Source: Terrabacter sp. Root181
GTDB taxonomy: Bacteria > Actinomycetota > Actinomycetes > Actinomycetales > Dermatophilaceae
Assembly: GCF_001428505.1 (NCBI RefSeq)
Contig: NZ_LMHU01000009.1
Location: forward strand, 62,001-126,000
Direction: 5' to 3'
DNA length: 64,000 nucleotides
This document shows, in pieces, positions 45,758 to 55,821 of this stretch. The notes under the pieces were generated by a model. It did not search any database. It was not told the origin of the DNA and saw nothing but the letters and a program-made list of their open reading frames with translations. Numbering within the stretch: the stretch's first letter is position 1; each line of letters opens with the position of its first letter. The position numbers and the translations under genes are program-made.

Positions 45758-45776
45758 GCGGTGACAGACTGCCGGT

Positions 45777-47339
45777 GTGAGCGACATCGTCCTCGGCTCC
45801 CGCACCGGTCGGTTCGTCATCGCGGCCGCCGTGCTCGGCTCGGGCATGGCCCTGCTCGACGGGACCGTCGTCAACGTCGCCCTCGTGCGGATCGGCGAGG
45901 AGCTCGGCGCGAGCCTCGCCGAGCTGCAGTGGATCACCAACGGCTACCTGCTCGCGCTCGCCTCGCTCATCCTGCTGGGCGGCTCGCTCGGTGACCGCTT
46001 CGGGCGGCGCCGCGTCTTCGTCGTCGGGGTCGTGTGGTTCACGGTCGCCTCCGCCGCGTGCGGCCTCGCCCAGTCGCCCGTCCAGCTCATCGTCGGGCGG
46101 GTGCTGCAGGGCGTCGGTGGCGCCCTGCTGACGCCCGGCAGCCTGTCGATGATCCAGGCCTCGTTCCGTCCCGACGACCGCGGCAAGGCCATCGGCACGT
46201 GGTCGGGACTCGGCGGCATCGCCTCCGCCCTCGGGCCGTTCGTCGGTGGATGGCTGGTGCAGTACGCCAGCTGGCGCTGGGCCTTCCTCGTCAACCTGCC
46301 GCTCGGCGCCGCGACGGTGTGGATCGCCCAGCTGCACGTCCCCGAGACGCGCGACGAGAAGGCCGACCACCGGTTCGACGTGGCCGGCGCCGTGCTGGCG
46401 ACGCTCGCCCTGGGCACGACGACCTTCGCCCTGATCCAGCACGAGCCACTGGGTGCGGTGGCCGCCACCGGCGTCGGCCTGCTCGGCCTCGCCATCGGCG
46501 CGGCCTTCGTCGTCGTCGAGCGTCGCACCTCGCACCCGATGGTGCCGCCGGCCCTCTTCGCGTCCCGGCAGTTCAGCGCGGCCAACGCGATGACGCTGCT
46601 CGTGTATGCCGCCCTCGGCGCGGTCTTCTTCTTCCTCACCCTCCAGCTCCAGACGGTCCTCGGCTACGGTCCGCTGCTCGCCGGCATGGCCTCGCTCCCG
46701 GTGACCGTCCTCATGCTGCTCCTCGCCGCCCGGGGCGGAGAGCTCGCGTCACGCATCGGACCGCGCCTGCCGATGACGGTCGGGCCGGTCGTCTGCGGCG
46801 TCGGCGCCCTGCTCCTGTCGGGCGTCGACGAGGGCTCGACCTACTGGACCGGCGTACTGCCCGGCATCTCCGTCTTCGGCCTCGGGCTCACGCTGCTCGT
46901 CGCACCCCTGACGGCCACCGTCCTCGCCGCCGCACCGGACCGCTACGCCGGGGTCGCCAGCGGGGTCAACAACGCCGTCGCCCGGGCGGGCAGCCTCCTC
47001 GCCGTCGCCGCACTACCGGCTGTCGTGGGCCTCAGCGGCTCGGACTACGCCGTCCCCGAGGCCTTCTCGTCGGCCTACCGGACGGCGATGCTCATCTGTG
47101 CCGGACTGCTCGCTGCCGGCGGCGTCGTGTCGTGGCTGCTCATCCGCAACCCCTCCCGCGAGCCGTCGGCCGCCGCCGCGACCGGTGCCGAGCGGGAGGG
47201 CCGCGCGGTCGCAGCGGGCACCACACGGCATACGCGAACGGCACCCGCCGGGTGGTCGTGCGCGGGATCGGAGGGATGCCCGGGCACGAGCCACCACGCC
47301 GGCGACCTGCCCGCGGGCGAGGTTCCGGCCGGGCGCTGA
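45777..47339 (+). CDS. DHA2-family MFS drug transporter (EmrB/QacA-like)
   Basis: 520 residues, 14 helices. It has the DHA2 signature LDGTVVNVALVRIGEELGASLAELQWITNGYLLALA, motif A GDRFGRRRVFV, and antiporter motif C-like GLGGIASALGPFVGGWL. The last 60 residues are hydrophilic, basic and Gly/Arg/Ala-rich, longer than usual and of uncertain meaning. Proton-driven efflux of drugs or metabolites. The GTG at 45777 follows the rarD gene after a tandem repeat. Confidence 0.88.
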   Translation: MSDIVLGSRTGRFVIAAAVLGSGMALLDGTVVNVALVRIGEELGASLAELQWITNGYLLALASLILLGGSLGDRFGRRRVFVVGVVWFTVASAACGLAQSPVQLIVGRVLQGVGGALLTPGSLSMIQASFRPDDRGKAIGTWSGLGGIASALGPFVGGWLVQYASWRWAFLVNLPLGAATVWIAQLHVPETRDEKADHRFDVAGAVLATLALGTTTFALIQHEPLGAVAATGVGLLGLAIGAAFVVVERRTSHPMVPPALFASRQFSAANAMTLLVYAALGAVFFFLTLQLQTVLGYGPLLAGMASLPVTVLMLLLAARGGELASRIGPRLPMTVGPVVCGVGALLLSGVDEGSTYWTGVLPGISVFGLGLTLLVAPLTATVLAAAPDRYAGVASGVNNAVARAGSLLAVAALPAVVGLSGSDYAVPEAFSSAYRTAMLICAGLLAAGGVVSWLLIRNPSREPSAAAATGAEREGRAVAAGTTRHTRTAPAGWSCAGSEGCPGTSHHAGDLPAGEVPAGR

Positions 47340-47392
47340 GCGCGTCCCCGCCGAGAGTCGGGGCGAGTCAGCGTGTCCGGCCGGCCCCGTCG

Positions 47393-49132
47393 TCACGGTG
47401 TGGGGTCGGGCCAGCTCCCTCCGCGAATGTCGCTGTTGCCGAACGTGTTCGGGCACGCGACGAGCACGTTGGGCGGGCTGGTCGGCGTCGCCGTGTAGAG
47501 CGAGGCGCGGTACGCGTCGATCGCCGGGCAGTCGGCCGCGTGCGAGGCGTCGTTCCACACTCCGACGACGGCGTCACGCGTCGCGCTGGCATACACGTAG
47601 TCGCCGAGGAACTCGGCGGTCAGGCCGTTCTGGCTCGTCCCGCGCGGGTCGCCGACGGCGCTGCGGTCGAGCGACGACCACCCGCTCGGCACGCCGGCCA
47701 CGACGTTCGCGTGCCACACCTGACCGACGAGGCCGCGAGGCGACGACGTGTCGTGCCGGAAGGGCGTCGTGAAGGCGTTGTCGACGACGTAGAGGTCGGT
47801 GCCGTCAGGAGACAGCGCCGGTGCGGTGTAGAACGGGCGGTCCCCGGTGGGGAGCGCGAGCGCCGCCGGCGCGGTCCAGCTGGCACCGGCCGTGGTGGAG
47901 CTCGTCCACAGCAGCCGCTCGTGGTCCAGCCCCGACGCACCGTCGGCCCAGGTCATGACGATCTGGTTCGTGGCGCCGGCCCCGCTCGGGGCCCCGTTGG
48001 CGATGTCGACGTTCGGCCCGGAGGCCAGGTCGACGCGGGCTCCCGCGATGCCGTCCATCGTCGGCCGGCCGAGCACGGGGTCGAAGACCCCGGGCGACGT
48101 GACCGGAGCGACCATCGTCGGACCCGTCCAGTGGGCGCCGCCGTCGGTCGAGCGGTACATGAGCTGGAGATCGGCGCCCGCACGCCTGCCGATGCCGAAG
48201 ACGTAGACGTTGCCGTGGCTGTCGGTGCGGACCGTGCAGCCATCAGGTTGCCCGTTGATCCCGTTGTCGGTGGCGGGACCGACCTGCTTCGTCGTCCACG
48301 TGGCTCCGCCGTTCGTCGACCGCGCGACGATGAGCGGCGTCGGGAAGGCGTTGCCGTGGCTGTTGCTCCGGAACGAGGCCCAGCAGACGTAGACGTTGCC
48401 GAAGAACCGGCTCGACTGCGCGTTGTCGGCCCACACCTGCTCCTTGTCGGAGAAGGTTGTCGACGACTGCTTCGAGATGATCACCGGGTCCTTCCACGCG
48501 CTGGCGTGGCCCGCAGCAGCGGCACGCACGTCGTCGGTCCTGGACACGGCGATCGCCTCGAAGCCCTTGAAGGTCGCGGACTCCTTGTCCGCCGACACGT
48601 TCGAGGTGAGGTTGGCGTAGTAGAGACGTGAGCCGTTGTCCCACGAGAACGACCCGTCGGAGCCCGGTCGCGGTCCGAAGGCGACGGCCGGGTCACCGTC
48701 GGACACGAGGCCCTTGGCGGCGTATCCCGGGAGGGTGCCGATCGGACCGGTGTGGGCGGTGCAGGCCACGGGGCCGAGGCAGTCGCGAGCCGTGAGGCCG
48801 GTGTACGTCGGCTGGGTCCAGCTCGAGCCTCCCGTGAACGAGAAGTACACGCCGGACACCCCGACGCCGGGGGTGAAGGGACACGTGGTCGGGTCGCCGG
48901 CCGCGCACGACTCCTCGTCGATCTCGTCGTTGGACCCGGCGACGACGACGCCCGGTTCATGCGCGTCGATCGCGACGGCGGGCTCGTTCTGCTTGTTCTG
49001 CGAGAAGGGCCCGGGCGGACTGGCGACGCTGACGATGCCGTCGGTCGCCGGCGAGGCCACCGCTACCGCCGCTCCGGCGAGGGCGGTCGCGACGGACACG
49101 ATGCACGCAGTGAGAACTCGACGGTGAGCCAT
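47393..49132 (-). CDS. Secreted sialidase-like (Asp-box) beta-propeller protein
   Basis: 579 residues, signal peptide 1-27 ([24 protein letters not shown]). Asp-box-like repeats are visible: [24 protein letters not shown] and a degenerate STTAGASW, spread across the chain as in BNR propellers. Cysteine pairs ([25 protein letters not shown]) are likely disulfides. No complete sialidase active-site set could be confirmed, so enzymatic activity is open. Probably secreted; no wall anchor. Confidence 0.7.
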   Translation of the reverse strand: MAHRRVLTACIVSVATALAGAAVAVASPATDGIVSVASPPGPFSQNKQNEPAVAIDAHEPGVVVAGSNDEIDEESCAAGDPTTCPFTPGVGVSGVYFSFTGGSSWTQPTYTGLTARDCLGPVACTAHTGPIGTLPGYAAKGLVSDGDPAVAFGPRPGSDGSFSWDNGSRLYYANLTSNVSADKESATFKGFEAIAVSRTDDVRAAAAGHASAWKDPVIISKQSSTTFSDKEQVWADNAQSSRFFGNVYVCWASFRSNSHGNAFPTPLIVARSTNGGATWTTKQVGPATDNGINGQPDGCTVRTDSHGNVYVFGIGRRAGADLQLMYRSTDGGAHWTGPTMVAPVTSPGVFDPVLGRPTMDGIAGARVDLASGPNVDIANGAPSGAGATNQIVMTWADGASGLDHERLLWTSSTTAGASWTAPAALALPTGDRPFYTAPALSPDGTDLYVVDNAFTTPFRHDTSSPRGLVGQVWHANVVAGVPSGWSSLDRSAVGDPRGTSQNGLTAEFLGDYVYASATRDAVVGVWNDASHAADCPAIDAYRASLYTATPTSPPNVLVACPNTFGNSDIRGGSWPDPTP

Positions 49133-49282
49133 GACCTCTCCTCAGGTGATACGGCAAAGGATCGCGTCGGCGCCCGCACCCACCAGAGTGCGCCCGCGCC
49201 ACGGCGTACGACAAGGCCCGCAGCCGAAATGGCCACAGGCGTCCACGGCGCGACACCTCACCGCCCCGTGGATGATGGGGGC

Positions 49283-50695
49283 ATGAGCGACGTCGCAGCG
49301 CAGGGCTTCCGGACCGAGCACGACTCGATGGGCGAGGTGCAGGTGCCCGCCGACGCCTTGTGGGGCGCGCAGACGGCGCGGGCGGTCGAGAACTTCCCGA
49401 TCAGCGGCCAGCCGGTGCCGTCCGGCGTCGTGCACGCGCTCGCGCGCCTCAAGGCCGCCGCCGCCGACGTCAACGCCGAGCTCGGGGTGCTCGACGCCGG
49501 CCGCGCCCGAGCGATCGCGCAGGCGGCCGGGGAGGTCGCCGACGGCGACCACGACGACGAGTTCCCGATCGACGTCTTCCAGACCGGCTCCGGCACGTCG
49601 ACCAACATGAACGTCAACGAGGTCGTGGCGCGGCTCGCGCACCTCGCGAGCGACCTCGACGTGCACCCCAACGACCACGTCAACGCCGGGCAGTCGAGCA
49701 ACGACACGTTCCCCAGCGCCCTGCGCATCGCAGCCACGTCGGCGGCCGTGCTCGACCTCGTGCCGGCGCTCGAGCACCTCGCGCTCGCCCTGGCCCGCAA
49801 GGAGGCGGAGTTCGTCGACGTCGTCAAGGCCGGACGCACCCACCTCATGGATGCCGTGCCCGTGACCCTCGGGCAGGAGTTCGGCGGCTACCGGCGCCAG
49901 GTCGAGCTCGGGGCGAGCCGGGTGCGCGCCGCCGCCGAGGCGACGAGCGAGCTGCCCCTGGGCGGCACGGCCGCGGGGACCGGGCTCAACGCGGCACCGG
50001 GCTTCGCCCGCAGGGTGATCGAGCGCGTGTCAGGAGTCACCGGCATCCCGTTCCGGGAGGCGGCCAACCACTTCGAGGCGCAGTCGGCGCAGGACGCCGT
50101 CGTCGAGCTGTCGGGGGCGCTCAAGGTCGTCGCCGTGAGCCTGACGAAGATCTGCAACGACCTGCGCTGGATGAGCTCCGGGCCGCGCACCGGGCTCGGC
50201 GAGATCCACCTGCCCGACCTGCAGCCCGGATCGAGCATCATGCCCGGCAAGGTCAACCCGGTCGTGCCCGAGGCGACGCTCATGGCCTGCGCGCAGGTCA
50301 TCGGCAACGACGTCACCATCACGACCGCGGGCGCCGCAGGCAACTTCGAGCTCAACGTCATGCTGCCCGTCCTAGCGAAGAACATCCTCGAGTCGATCGG
50401 CCTGCTCGCCTCGACGAGCAGACTGCTCGCCGATCGGTGCGTCGACGGCATCACCGCCGAGGTCGAGCACGCCCGGGCCCTCGCCGAGGGGTCGCCGTCG
50501 ATCGTGACGCCGCTCAACCGCTACCTCGGCTACGAGGCCGCTGCCGCGGTGGTCAAGCAGGCCGTCCGGGAGCGCCGGACGATTCGCGACGTCGTCGTCG
50601 CGCAGGGTCACGTCGCCGAGGGGAGGCTCACGGAGCAGCAGCTCGACGAGGCCCTCGACGTGCTCTCGATGACGCGGCCGGACGCCGGCGCCTGA
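49283..50695 (+). CDS. fumC: Fumarase class II
   Basis: Fumarate hydratase of the TCA cycle, oxygen-stable class II. 470 residues, normal length. Signature [12 protein letters not shown] (about 316-327), catalytic-base SS loop (GSSIM), NPGQS-like [27 protein letters not shown], and [20 protein letters not shown] with the conserved histidine. ATG at 49283 with GGGG upstream. Read from the same strand as korAB, 3.6 kb away. Confidence 0.95.
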   Translation: MSDVAAQGFRTEHDSMGEVQVPADALWGAQTARAVENFPISGQPVPSGVVHALARLKAAAADVNAELGVLDAGRARAIAQAAGEVADGDHDDEFPIDVFQTGSGTSTNMNVNEVVARLAHLASDLDVHPNDHVNAGQSSNDTFPSALRIAATSAAVLDLVPALEHLALALARKEAEFVDVVKAGRTHLMDAVPVTLGQEFGGYRRQVELGASRVRAAAEATSELPLGGTAAGTGLNAAPGFARRVIERVSGVTGIPFREAANHFEAQSAQDAVVELSGALKVVAVSLTKICNDLRWMSSGPRTGLGEIHLPDLQPGSSIMPGKVNPVVPEATLMACAQVIGNDVTITTAGAAGNFELNVMLPVLAKNILESIGLLASTSRLLADRCVDGITAEVEHARALAEGSPSIVTPLNRYLGYEAAAAVVKQAVRERRTIRDVVVAQGHVAEGRLTEQQLDEALDVLSMTRPDAGA

Positions 50696-50726
50696 CCGGC
50701 CGCCCACGCCGAGGACGTATGCCGCC

Positions 50727-50747
50727 GGGCCGGGTCGCGCCCGGCCC
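50727..50747. terminator. Convergent terminator between fumC and the VOC gene
   Basis: GGGCCGGG (50727-50734) pairs with CCCGGCCC (50740-50747) around a TCGCG loop. The GTATGCCG octamer directly precedes it (50717). Confidence 0.75.
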
Positions 50748-50752
50748 CGCGG

Positions 50753-51619
50753 TCACCCGAGGAACTGGCTGACCGTGAATTCGGCGCCCTGCGGGTCGCG
50801 GACGACAGCCGTGCGCGTCCAGTCGCTGTCGCCGGTGCGGACCAGGGACCCGCCGAGCCGCACGACCCGGTCGGCCGCCGCGTCGCGCTCGGCGACGGTG
50901 AACGTCACGTGCCACCCCGGCTCGGCGCGGGGCGCGACGGGCACGACCCAGCCGATGGCGTCGGCGAAGCCCGGTGGCACCTTGGCCCCGGACTGTCGCT
51001 CGTGGATGTCGGGGTCGACCGTCGACGCGAGGTGGTCGCCGTAGCCGGGCACTCGGATCATCGTGGCGAAGCCGACGTCGGCGAACACCCAGCCGAAGGC
51101 CCGGGCGTAGAACTGCTGCGCGGCTGCTGGCTCGTCGGTGTGCAGGTCGCTGAAGTTCCACGCCCCGGGGACGTTGGTCACCTGCGAGCCCAGACGCCGC
51201 TTGGCCTCCCAGAGGCGCACCTCGAGCCCCTGCGGGTCACGCACGACCACCGACCGACCACCTTCACCGGCAGCCGTCGGCGGCTGGACCACCGCTCCCC
51301 CGGCCTGCTCGACACGTCGGGCCGTCGCGTCGGCGTCGTCCACGGCGACGTAGGTGTGCCACCGCGCAGCACTCTCGCGACCCGCGTCACCGCTCTGGCC
51401 GGCAGGCGTCGCCGGGCCACCGAGCCCACCGACGTCGCGGCCGTCGAGCTGGGCGATGAGGTAGCGGAACGGCACCCCGGGCGGGGTCGCCTCGCTGAAG
51501 GTCCAGCCGAAGACGCCGCTGTAGAAGTCCGCGGCGGCATCGACGTCGTCCTGCTCGGTGTCGACCCACGAGGTCACGCCCTCGGGGTAGGTCCTCGGCT
51601 CGGTTGCCTGCTGGTTCAT
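50753..51619 (-). CDS. Two-domain VOC (glyoxalase-fold) protein
   Basis: 288 residues, two VOC modules in tandem: about 10-142 (FYSGVFGWTFSEA, WHTYVAVDDADATARRVEQAGG, VRDPQGLEVRLWEA) and about 150-285 (FYARAFGWVFADV, GWHVTFTVAERDAAADRV, VVRDPQGAEFTVSQF). This is the form seen in actinobacterial proteins resembling hydroxylase or resistance proteins; substrate unknown. ATG at 51619 with AGGAGGATGGG upstream. Confidence 0.8.
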   Translation of the reverse strand: MNQQATEPRTYPEGVTSWVDTEQDDVDAAADFYSGVFGWTFSEATPPGVPFRYLIAQLDGRDVGGLGGPATPAGQSGDAGRESAARWHTYVAVDDADATARRVEQAGGAVVQPPTAAGEGGRSVVVRDPQGLEVRLWEAKRRLGSQVTNVPGAWNFSDLHTDEPAAAQQFYARAFGWVFADVGFATMIRVPGYGDHLASTVDPDIHERQSGAKVPPGFADAIGWVVPVAPRAEPGWHVTFTVAERDAAADRVVRLGGSLVRTGDSDWTRTAVVRDPQGAEFTVSQFLG

Positions 51620-51736
51620 CCCATCCTCCTCGATGTCGGTCGGTCCCCATCCACCGTAGGCAGGGCCGCCGACAGCCGCCGCGGGTCGGCGCGACCGAAG
51701 CCCCAGGTCGGCGGCGGCCCGGTCTACGGTCGGTGG

Positions 51737-52051
51737 ATGACCCTCGACGACGTCGACGCCTACCTCGCCACCCTGGAGGGCTGCCGTGCCCGCCGCACCG
51801 GCGGCCGCCGCGCGTGGTACGTCGACGGGTTGCTCGTGGCCCGCGCCGACGAGGCCGGCACCGTGCTCGTCCGGCTCGGGGGCCGCGACCGCGAGGAGCT
51901 CGTGACGGCCCACCCCGACACGTTCGGCGTGCCGCCCCGGTGGGAGGCGCACACCAAGCTGCAGGCCGACCTCGCCGGCGACGCCGACGCGGTCCGGCGC
52001 GCCCTGCGCCTCGCCTGGGAGCGGCAACGCACGGCGCGCACCGGCGCCTGA
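51737..52051 (+). CDS. MmcQ/YjbR-family protein
   Basis: 104 residues. Pattern of the MmcQ/YjbR fold: N-terminal helix TLDDVDAYLATLEG, a WYVDGLLVARADEAGTVLVRLG beta region, and an ending WEAHTKLQADLAGDADAVRRALRLAWERQR helix. YjbR proteins bind DNA in a non-specific way in some studies; the function here is unknown. Single gene divergent from the VOC gene. Confidence 0.7.
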   Translation: MTLDDVDAYLATLEGCRARRTGGRRAWYVDGLLVARADEAGTVLVRLGGRDREELVTAHPDTFGVPPRWEAHTKLQADLAGDADAVRRALRLAWERQRTARTGA

Positions 52052-52072
52052 CGCGGCACACGGCATACGGGC

Positions 52073-53395
52073 TCAGGACCCGAGGACCCGCTCGAGGTAG
52101 GGGTTGCCGAAGCGGCGCTCCGGGTCGACGCGGTCGCGCACGGCGAGGAAGTCGTCGAACCGCGGGTAGACGCTGCGCAGGTAGTCGGCGTCGCGCGTGT
52201 GCATCTTGCCCCAGTGCGGACGCCCGCCGTGGTTGACGGCGATGGCCTCGAAGGCCTCGAAGTAGGCGCCCCGCTCCTGCCGGTGGTACTTGTGGATCGC
52301 GATGTAGCAGCTCTGGCGCTCGTAGGCCGTCGAGAGCCACACGTCATCGGCCGCAGCAACGCGGCACTCGACCGGGAAGGAGATGTGCTCGTCGTGGGTG
52401 TCGACCCACTCGCGCAGCTCGAGCAGCACCTCCGAGAGGCTCGCGCGCGGGAACGCCCACTCCGACTCCATGAAGCGCACCTCGCGCGGCGTGACGAAGA
52501 CCTTGTGCGAGCTGTCGGTGAACTGCCGCTCGCTCAGGGCCCGTGACGCGATCGCGTTGATGCTCCGCGTCGAGCGGGGCATCCGGGTGGCGACCCGGTT
52601 GGTCAGCTCGAAGAAGCGGTTGCTCAGCAGGTCGTCGTCGAGCTTCTCGCGCCACCCCGGCAACGGGCGCTTCGCCGTGCCCTCGGGGACGCGGTTGTTG
52701 CGCTTGGTCTGGGCCCGGTCGGTGTGCGGGAACCAGTAGAACTCGAAGTGGTCGTTGGCCTCCGCCGACACCTCCGCGTGGGCCAGCACGTCGGTCAGCG
52801 ACTCCGGGCGCTCGACGGCGTGGAGCAGGAAGGCAGGCACGACGGCGACGGTGATCTCGGTGACGATGCCCAGCGCGCCGAGCCCGAGGCGGGCGGCCTG
52901 GAAGAGCGCCGGCTCGCGCGTCGGAGAGCACTCGACCACCGAGCCGTCCGCGAGGACGATGCGCAGTGCCCGGATGCCCGCGGACAGGCCCGTGAGCCGA
53001 AGTCCGGTGCCGTGCGTGCCGGTGCCGGTGGCGCCCGCGAGACTCTGCCGGTCGATGTCGCCGAGGTTGGGCAGGGCGTAGCCGAAGGCCGCGAGCTCCT
53101 CGTTGAGGACGTGCAGGGGCGTGCCCGCGCGCACCGTGGCCTCACCGCGCGTCGAGTCGATCGAGGTGACGCCGCTGAGGGCGCCGAGGCGCAGCTGGAC
53201 GCCGTCGGTCACCGCGACACCGGTGAACGAGTGGCCGGCGCCGATCGCCTTGACGCGCAGCCCTCGGTCGGCGGCCCGCAGGACCTCCTCGACCACCTCC
53301 GCCTCGCTGCGCGGGGTCGCGACCCGCGCGAGCTTCGAGGACTCGGTGCCGGCCCAGTTGGACCAGTCGATGCTGCGTACGACGCGACGTGTCAC
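52073..53395 (-). CDS. FAD-linked sugar-lactone oxidase (D-arabinono/L-gulono-1,4-lactone oxidase-like)
   Basis: 440 residues. N-terminal FAD-binding PCMH domain with the flavin-attachment motif IGAGHSFTGVAVTDG, GDIDRQSLAGATGTGTHGTG, and VTEITVAVVPAFLLHAVE. C-terminal ALO domain with HWGKMHTRDADYLRSVYPRFDDFLAVRDRVDPERRFGNPYLERVL. Oxidises an aldonolactone; which one is uncertain. The GTG at 53395 was chosen because residues upstream are non-conserved and the upstream gene ends at 53409. Confidence 0.85.
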   Translation of the reverse strand: MTRRVVRSIDWSNWAGTESSKLARVATPRSEAEVVEEVLRAADRGLRVKAIGAGHSFTGVAVTDGVQLRLGALSGVTSIDSTRGEATVRAGTPLHVLNEELAAFGYALPNLGDIDRQSLAGATGTGTHGTGLRLTGLSAGIRALRIVLADGSVVECSPTREPALFQAARLGLGALGIVTEITVAVVPAFLLHAVERPESLTDVLAHAEVSAEANDHFEFYWFPHTDRAQTKRNNRVPEGTAKRPLPGWREKLDDDLLSNRFFELTNRVATRMPRSTRSINAIASRALSERQFTDSSHKVFVTPREVRFMESEWAFPRASLSEVLLELREWVDTHDEHISFPVECRVAAADDVWLSTAYERQSCYIAIHKYHRQERGAYFEAFEAIAVNHGGRPHWGKMHTRDADYLRSVYPRFDDFLAVRDRVDPERRFGNPYLERVLGS

Positions 53396-53408
53396 GCCGC
53401 CAACGCTG

Positions 53409-54590
53409 TCAGCCAAAACACTGCCCTTCCCCACGATAGGTCGCGGCCCGTCCGACGACCCGGTCGCCTCCGTCGCTGCTGACGAGCGCGAACTCCGTGA
53501 AGCGCTCGGCCAGCTCCCCCGCCTTGGCGTGCCGGAACCATATCCGATCACCCAGTGAGAGCCGGTCGGCCCCGGCTCCCTCGAGGGGCGTCTGGACCTC
53601 ACCGGCGCCCTCCCGTCGGATCAGCGCGAGGTCGTGCTCGGGCAGCGGGCTCGGGACCCGGGACCACCCGGGCGGACCGGACGCGACGTAGCCGCCGCCG
53701 TATGCCGTCACCATCCCCTCGCCGGGCCGGCGCACGACCGGGGCGGCGAAGTAGGCGGCCGGCCGCAGGGAGAGGGCGTCGTAGCCGTCGAAGAGCGTGG
53801 GTGCGAAGAGCCCCGACCCGGCGGCGAGCTCGGTCAGGGCGGGGTCGAGGTGGGTGACGTGGAGGCTGCCGGTGCCGCCGCCGTTGACGACCTCGAGGTC
53901 GGCGAGCGAGCGCGCGGCAGCGACGACCTCGGCGCGGCGGGTGCGCAGCTCGGCGTCCGAGACCTTCTTCATCCGGCGCACGACCGGCGACGAGTCGGGC
54001 AGGCCCGCGATCTGGGCGTCGTAGAACATCAGCCCGGCGACGACGAGACCGCGCTCCTGGGCGCGCCGGACGACCGTCTCCACGTCCGCGGGGGTCCGGG
54101 TCGGCGAGCGGCGAACTCCCAGGTGGGCCGGGCCGACCCGAAGCGACGCGTCGACGTCGATCGCCACGCGCAGCCCCTCGTGACCGGGCACCTCGCGGGC
54201 GATGAAGTCGACGTGCTCGACGCTGTCGATCATGACGATGACGGCCCGGGTCAGCGCCGGGTCGGCGGCGAGCTCGGCCAGGGCCGGGACGTCGACGCTC
54301 GGGTAGGCGACGAGGACGTCGTCGTGGCCGGCACGCGCCCACCACAGCCCCTCGCGCACGGCGTAGCACATGAGGCCCTGGAAGCCGTCGCGCCCGAGCG
54401 CCCGCTCGATGAGGGGCCGGCTGCGCAGCGACTTGGTCGCGATCCGGATCGGGAGCCCGGCGGCCAGGTCGACGAGCGTGGCGGCGTTCGCGTCGAAGGC
54501 GTCGAGGTCGACGACGGCGAGCGGACCGGGGAGGTCGGCGGTCGCCGCCGAGAGGCGCGCCGCGACCGGCGGCGACAGGCGACGATGCAT
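53409..54590 (-). CDS. Alanine-racemase-fold amino acid deaminase/aldolase
   Basis: 393 residues. An alanine-racemase-like TIM barrel with the PLP lysine in IRIATKSLRSRP (about 50), and the metal-dependent D-threonine-aldolase/D-serine-dehydratase-like C-terminal domain (RHAKAGELAERFTEFALV). Likely acts on a D-amino acid or a D-3-hydroxy acid. It lies 13 bases upstream of the sugar-lactone oxidase; a functional link between them is possible but not evident. ATG at 54590. Confidence 0.8.
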   Translation of the reverse strand: MHRRLSPPVAARLSAATADLPGPLAVVDLDAFDANAATLVDLAAGLPIRIATKSLRSRPLIERALGRDGFQGLMCYAVREGLWWARAGHDDVLVAYPSVDVPALAELAADPALTRAVIVMIDSVEHVDFIAREVPGHEGLRVAIDVDASLRVGPAHLGVRRSPTRTPADVETVVRRAQERGLVVAGLMFYDAQIAGLPDSSPVVRRMKKVSDAELRTRRAEVVAAARSLADLEVVNGGGTGSLHVTHLDPALTELAAGSGLFAPTLFDGYDALSLRPAAYFAAPVVRRPGEGMVTAYGGGYVASGPPGWSRVPSPLPEHDLALIRREGAGEVQTPLEGAGADRLSLGDRIWFRHAKAGELAERFTEFALVSSDGGDRVVGRAATYRGEGQCFG

Positions 54591-54660
54591 GCCCTGCACC
54601 CTACCCAGCGTCACCCCACCCCCACCTGGGAGTCGCCCACACTCTTTCTCCCTCCCCCTC

Positions 54661-54745
54661 GAGTGAGCGCCCGGTCCCACTCGGCTGAGCGCCCCGTCCC
54701 AATCGAGTGGCGGAGCGCTCGGTCGACTGTGGCGGGCGCTCACTC
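54661..54745. repeat. Palindromic array with 22-bp period
   Basis: GAGTGAGCGCCCG (54661-54673) is a perfect inverted repeat of 54733-54745. Between them the TGAGCGCC core recurs at 54664 and 54686 and, inverted, ends at 54720 and 54742, so units step by exactly 22 bases and flip at the centre, as in the larger array at 38671-38894. Located between the deaminase gene and the polyprenyl synthase stop. Confidence 0.75.
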
Positions 54746-54767
54746 CCCGGGGTGTGAGGCGAGTGGG

Positions 54768-55787
54768 TCAGCCGACGCGGTCGACGACGGAGAGGGCGAG
54801 GGCCTGCAGGGCCGCCTTCGCGTCGCTGTCGGGCAGCGGGTCGAGCAGGGCCTGCGCCTCGCGGGCGACGGCATACGTCTCGTCGCGCGCCAGCGCGAGG
54901 GCCGGATGGGCCCGCAGGAGCCCCAGCGCCTCGGCCAGGGCGGCGTCGTCGGTCGACAGGTCGGCGTCGAGCAGCTCGAGCAGACGCACGTCCGAGGCGT
55001 CGTCGCGGTCGGCCATGGCCCGGAAGCGCAGCACGGCGAGCGTGTCGACACCCTCGCGCAGGTCGGTGCCGGGGATCTTGCCGCTGTCGTCGGCGTCGGA
55101 CGCGATGTCGATGAGGTCGTCGGCGAGCTGGAAGGCCACGCCGACCTTCTCGCCGTAGGAGCGCATGGTCTCGACCGCCGCGGGCGACCCACCGCTGAAC
55201 ATGACGCCGTAGCGCCCGGCCGTCGCGATGAGCACGCCGGTCTTGTCGGCGAGGACACCGAGGTAGTAGTCGACGGGATCGACACCCTCGGGGCACGCCC
55301 GGTCGTCGCGGATCTGACCGGAGCACAGCCGCACGAACGTCTGCGCCTGGATGAGCACGGCCTCGGCGCCGAGACCGGCGACGAGCTCGGACGCCTTGCC
55401 GAAGAGCAGGTCGCCGACGAGGATCGCCGTCGAGTTGTCGTAGGCGGCGTTGACCGACGCGACCCCGCGGCGCACGCTCGCCTCGTCCATGACGTCGTCG
55501 TGGTAGAGCGAGGCGAGGTGGGTCAGCTCGACGCCGGCGGCGGCACTGACGACGTCGTCGTTGATGCCCTCACCGAGCTCGGCCGCGAGGAGGGTCAGCA
55601 GCGGCCGGAACCGCTTGCCGCCCGCCTCGACGAGGTGCCCCGAGGCCCGGGCGATGAACGGGTCGTCGTGGTCGACGACCTGCGTCAGCAGCGCGTCGAC
55701 CCGGGCCAGCCCGTCACGCAGGCGTGCCGACAGGTCCGCGGTGGCCCCGGGGATCCCGAGGACCGGCGGGGTGGCGTGTGTCGTCAT
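54768..55787 (-). CDS. Polyprenyl diphosphate synthase (menaquinone side chain, probable)
   Basis: 339 residues, all-alpha isoprenyl synthase. First aspartate-rich motif DDVMD at 97-101 with YH before it (typical of long-chain enzymes) and second motif DDLID at 223-227. Produces the C40-C45 isoprenoid used for menaquinone in actinobacteria; the exact chain length is not predictable. It lies 34 bases beyond the nuoN stop, on the same strand as the conventional nuo operon, so it may be read with it. Confidence 0.88.
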   Translation of the reverse strand: MTTHATPPVLGIPGATADLSARLRDGLARVDALLTQVVDHDDPFIARASGHLVEAGGKRFRPLLTLLAAELGEGINDDVVSAAAGVELTHLASLYHDDVMDEASVRRGVASVNAAYDNSTAILVGDLLFGKASELVAGLGAEAVLIQAQTFVRLCSGQIRDDRACPEGVDPVDYYLGVLADKTGVLIATAGRYGVMFSGGSPAAVETMRSYGEKVGVAFQLADDLIDIASDADDSGKIPGTDLREGVDTLAVLRFRAMADRDDASDVRLLELLDADLSTDDAALAEALGLLRAHPALALARDETYAVAREAQALLDPLPDSDAKAALQALALSVVDRVG

Positions 55788-55821
55788 CGAGCCCCGTGAC
55801 CGTGCAGCCGTGCGCGAGCCG

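Noticed and set aside
45777-47339. Frameshift at the end of the DHA2 transporter
   Set aside because: The basic tail after the last helix is in frame and the stop is clean; it is an unusual tail, not a proven frameshift.
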